A stretch of DNA of 64,000 nt from assembly GCA_027405735.1 (NCBI GenBank), contig JAPEHQ010000005.1, positions 2,542,001 to 2,606,000 of the forward strand. Direction: 5' to 3'. The notes under the pieces were generated by a model. It saw nothing but the letters and a program-made list of their open reading frames with translations. It was not told the origin of the DNA and ran no database searches. The DNA is from Mucor racemosus (lineage: Eukaryota > Mucoromycota > Mucoromycetes > Mucorales > Mucoraceae). How positions within the stretch are numbered: position 1 is the first letter of the stretch; the number at the start of each line of letters is the position of its first letter. Both the position numbers and the translations under genes were made by a program. Below, piece by piece: positions 60,964-64,000 of the stretch.

Positions 60964-63900
60964 TTTTTTTTTTTTTTTTGTATAAAGAAAGAGGAAGAAA
61001 AGGAAAGATATAGAAAATCAGGCTTGTTTTTCTCTTTTTTAAATTTTTTTTTGTTAGTACACCAACAAAATCGCAAAAAGATAATCGTTTTCGGGGGGTT
61101 AATTACCATAATCATATTTTACTGGTAAACGATCTCGAACCTGCACTATACCCCCCAATTACACAAAAGAGAAAATGTATAAAATACTAATAGCATACAA
61201 TCCATGTTTCTATACATGCAATATTTGTTTGGAACTGTACATATGCTTACTCAAAGATATTTTCGTATGTTACATTTTGTAAATTTCCAATATTCTGTAA
61301 AATAAAGATTATTTAACCCAGCCCGAAAATGGAAATTTCCAGGGACCGAGAAACAAGATTCTATAAATGATTTTATTGTTGAATTTACCACTATTCTGTA
61401 TAGAAGATTGATTTTCTACATCATCTTTTTATTTTTTCGACACTTATAAATGAAATAAAAGGTAACACCAAGTAAGGCGTACAACGTCCACTAATGTAAT
61501 GCAGCTTGCAGAAAAAAGGGTTCCGTTTTAGTCTGGACAAGAAAGAAAAAGAGAGAGAGAGAGAGAGTTTCAAATTCATTTGTAGTACATGCCCTCAAAA
61601 ATCTCCTCTTGAATGTTGTAGAATGAAAAAGATTTGGCAAAAGTGGGTATTTTCGTCATGTCAACGTTATGTGATGTTCTTATCAGATCCATCTAAATTA
61701 TCAGTTCATGGAATAAAATGTATTAAAGGTGATTTGGATCAATCAAAAACATAAGGCGTGTTTCTTTAATGAACGCTTGTAATCTTTAATCCGTAATTTA
61801 CTGTTTTTGTTCTCACATATATATTGTATTCAACATAAGATTCATTCCAAGTGAATGCCAAGGATAAAATTTGTAAACAATTGCTACATTTATAAATATA
61901 CGTTGGGGGGTCTGACTGCAGTTCAAATTGCTAAATATTATCAAATAATTGAGCTATTAATGTATGAGAATAAGAGGAAAAAGAGTGCATTTAATGATGG
62001 TATTATCGAGGAGTAGCCACGCATTTAATTGTAGTAAATTGCTTGTATAAAAAATAAGATAGAGACCTTTCAGGATATCATAATCCATATGTTTGCCATC
62101 ATGTAATGACCCCCAGCTTTTTGAAATTGAGAATTTTTTTTCTTTTGTAAAATGATTGTAACGTTCTTTTTGCTATCCTTTTCTGTCCGGTATTATTGTA
62201 TATTGACTTATTTTTAAAACAATATGTATAAAAAACGGTAAAATAGCTCAAGAGTCGATCATATAGAATACAGAAATCCCTGGGTAAAATTTGGAAAGTT
62301 TATTTGAACAGGATTCTACATTACCAAGGGTATTGCATCAACCTACACTACTGATAAAGTTAAAAAATGATATTAAAGAGACGATACAGAAGCAATTATC
62401 TTCTTAGCTATGTACCTGCTTGAGCTAATCTGATTGAGAATTTTTAGTCTTCAATGTAAGGCGAGAGAAGTATGTTCTATCCTGATGATGCCTTGAAAAT
62501 GGGGGTAGCCGAGGAATCCAGCAAGATAGGATCATCTACTCTCATGAACATTAGCCAACACTCTATAGATATGTTTGATAAATGTCTTTGAATGGAACCT
62601 CTCTAATAAATTATATCTGGACATTGTTAATAATTTTATTTTGAAGATACTTGATGTGTACTAAAAATGCTATTTGAGATTGCTAAAAGCACAATTTGAG
62701 TTACCTAAAAACGCTATGTGGTTTAGTCAAATATGCAAATTGGTCCAGTCAAATGCGTGAATTGGATACTGTAAAAAGCGTTAATTGAGATGTTCAAAAG
62801 CGCCAACTAATTTTATAAAGCATCATTTAGCACCGGAGGCACTATATATACACATAATCATAAATAGAATAGCGTGGTGATAGTATTACAGTAAATAAAT
62901 GCCACACGCCGACGACGATCTCTTTAATCCATAGACTGGGCTCCTTTGATGTGATACACAGTGGGGTGACACATTTTCTCTTGGTATTTCATTGATGAGT
63001 AAACATCAAATCAAGTGGTAGGGAAAAATCAAAATTACCAGTGTATTTATTTAATATGAAAAATATGAATTGTTTTGATATACTTGGTAACATTGCATAT
63101 ATACAAATCCACAATTCGAGAGAGCCATCGATCTAAATAAAACCTGTTTATGTAAGTGACGCTATTAAATATCGTATATAATAATCGTCTCATCATTATT
63201 ACATACGGTGAATGATGCTTATTCATCATGTCTATTAAAAGATAATCGTCTGATTCTCGGAACTGATCGCGCATGACTTTAAGAGTGAGTTTATTGATTA
63301 AAACCAATTTTATATAGCATATGTCTATCATTTAATAAAGACATTTTTATTAACATTTACAACTGGATAGTGCAATAAACATCTATTCAATGCAACGTAT
63401 CTGAAATTGCTTTCTGTTCAAAAAAGGACAACAGAAAACAACAATCAAGAATAATAATAGATTCAGTATATTTGTATGATTTTGAATGAAATTACACGAT
63501 ATTATGCTCAAAATAGTGTGTCAAGGCATCATATTGATCATCATGTAATTCATAACAGGATATATTTGATAACGGCTTTTTCTTTTATTTAGTACGGATT
63601 TACGGCAACTTGAAATACCGTCGCACTAGGCAAAAAAGAAAAAAAAAACGTGCCTCACAAGGAGAGCTCACGGAATTACCTGTTACTGCATCTCCAATGT
63701 TGTTATTATTACAAAATAAAAAATAGTACGGTCAATTTGACGTACTAAAAAACATATTTCCGTTGAGAGAGTTATTATAAATTTATGAGAATTACAACAA
63801 AAAATATTTTAAAGATAGTATTTTAATATGACTTTTCTGCTTGATTTGACAACGTTTGCGTCTTTTCTTTTGTTAGACACTTGGCCCATACATACATCAC

Positions 63901-64000
63901 TCCACAGTTTATTTACCTGATTGGTAACACTGAAGATCAGGGGTTATGTAATAAACCCGCGCGCCTCAATATGTCTTACACACAATTATCATTGACTGAC
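60964..64000. other. Intergenic region to window end, no gene recognised
   Basis: AT-rich sequence with the transporter promoter at its left edge (poly-T run just upstream of the ATG), a (GA)n run at 61550-61567 and a 22-bp minisatellite at 62659-62814. ORFs at 61506-61754 and 63047-63331 are not convincing genes. Confidence 0.5.
62659..62814. repeat. Degenerate 22-bp minisatellite (about seven units)
   Basis: Consecutive units are tactaaaaatgctatttgag+at, tgctaaaagcacaatttgag+tt, acctaaaaacgctatgtggt+tt, agtcaaatatgcaaattggt+cc, agtcaaatgcgtgaattgga+ta, and two more of 23 nt with gtaaaaagcgttaattgag and ttcaaaagcgccaactaat. The first five have an exact 22-nt period with a core CTAAAAxCGCTAATTTGAG, the last two drift by one base. 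Confidence 0.75.

Noticed and set aside
61506..61754. 82-codon ORF (MQKKGFRFSLDK...)
   Set aside because: It runs through a (GA)n simple repeat, has no homologous look and no supporting context.
62659..62814. CRISPR-like array
   Set aside because: Units are contiguous without spacers, strongly diverged, and the genome is eukaryotic.
63047..63331. 94-codon minus-strand ORF
   Set aside because: Composition is not absurd, but there is no domain, no conserved neighbour and ORFs of this size occur by chance in this window.

Overview
The window looks like nuclear DNA of an AT-rich filamentous fungus, most likely an early-diverging Mucoromycota (Mucorales-like) species. That placement is inference. 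It rests on many 45-65 nt GT-AG introns, fungal-type genes (PFF1-like vacuolar protease, TRS120, EAF3/MRG15), an animal-like ATG16 with WD40 repeats, and gene islands of 2-10 kb separated by long TE-rich deserts. No virus, plasmid, rRNA or CRISPR signal was seen.

Layout. 0-5 kb: 5' end of a ketopantoate reductase-like gene (-), a GNAT acetyltransferase (+) and a seven-exon FAD aromatic monooxygenase (+). 5-14.7 kb: nested repeats, namely solo LTRs with exact target-site duplications, a degenerate Tc1/mariner element, an uncharacterised repeat family (called RF1 here), and a repeat carrying a dynein intermediate chain gene fragment (DIC repeat). 14.8-27.6 kb: gene island with PFK-2/FBPase-2, BCKDH-type kinase, an unknown polytopic membrane protein, a decayed acetoacetyl-CoA thiolase, EAF3/MRG15, a small membrane-anchored protein, a vacuolar M28 protease and mitochondrial bL19m. 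27.6-34.9 kb: repeats. 34.9-39.5 kb: Aven-like, RRP17/NOL12, CCDC25 and mitochondrial pyrophosphatase PPA2. 39.5-43.4 kb: an inverted RF1 copy split by a solo LTR. 43.4-51.7 kb: a small orphan protein, ATG16-WD40 (15 exons) and TRS120/TRAPPC9 (17 exons). 51.7-59.7 kb: repeats, including inverted counterparts of the 10-14 kb and 33.5 kb repeats. 59.8-61 kb: a TPT-family sugar transporter. 61-64 kb: no gene recognised, one degenerate 22-bp minisatellite.

The genes are ordinary eukaryotic housekeeping genes and do not form one pathway. Related themes are glycolytic control (PFKFB), branched-chain amino-acid catabolism (BCKDK), mitochondrial function (PPA2, bL19m), autophagy and trafficking (ATG16, TRS120, vacuolar protease) and ribosome/chromatin biology (RRP17, MRG15). 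Gene pairs are tightly packed inside islands: 36 bp between PFF1-like and bL19m stops, 50 bp between the orphan protein and ATG16, and 186 bp between the divergent RRP17 and CCDC25 starts.

Most unusual signals: (1) the CCDC25 gene can only be read with canonical splice sites if it has a one-nucleotide exon between two ~50-nt introns; (2) several transposon insertions have their own empty site elsewhere in the same window; (3) the uncharacterised RF1 repeat has five copies, two of them near-identical inverted copies flanking a four-gene block; (4) a repeat has copied a dynein intermediate chain gene fragment. Exon coordinates were derived by hand from splice motifs and frame continuity.
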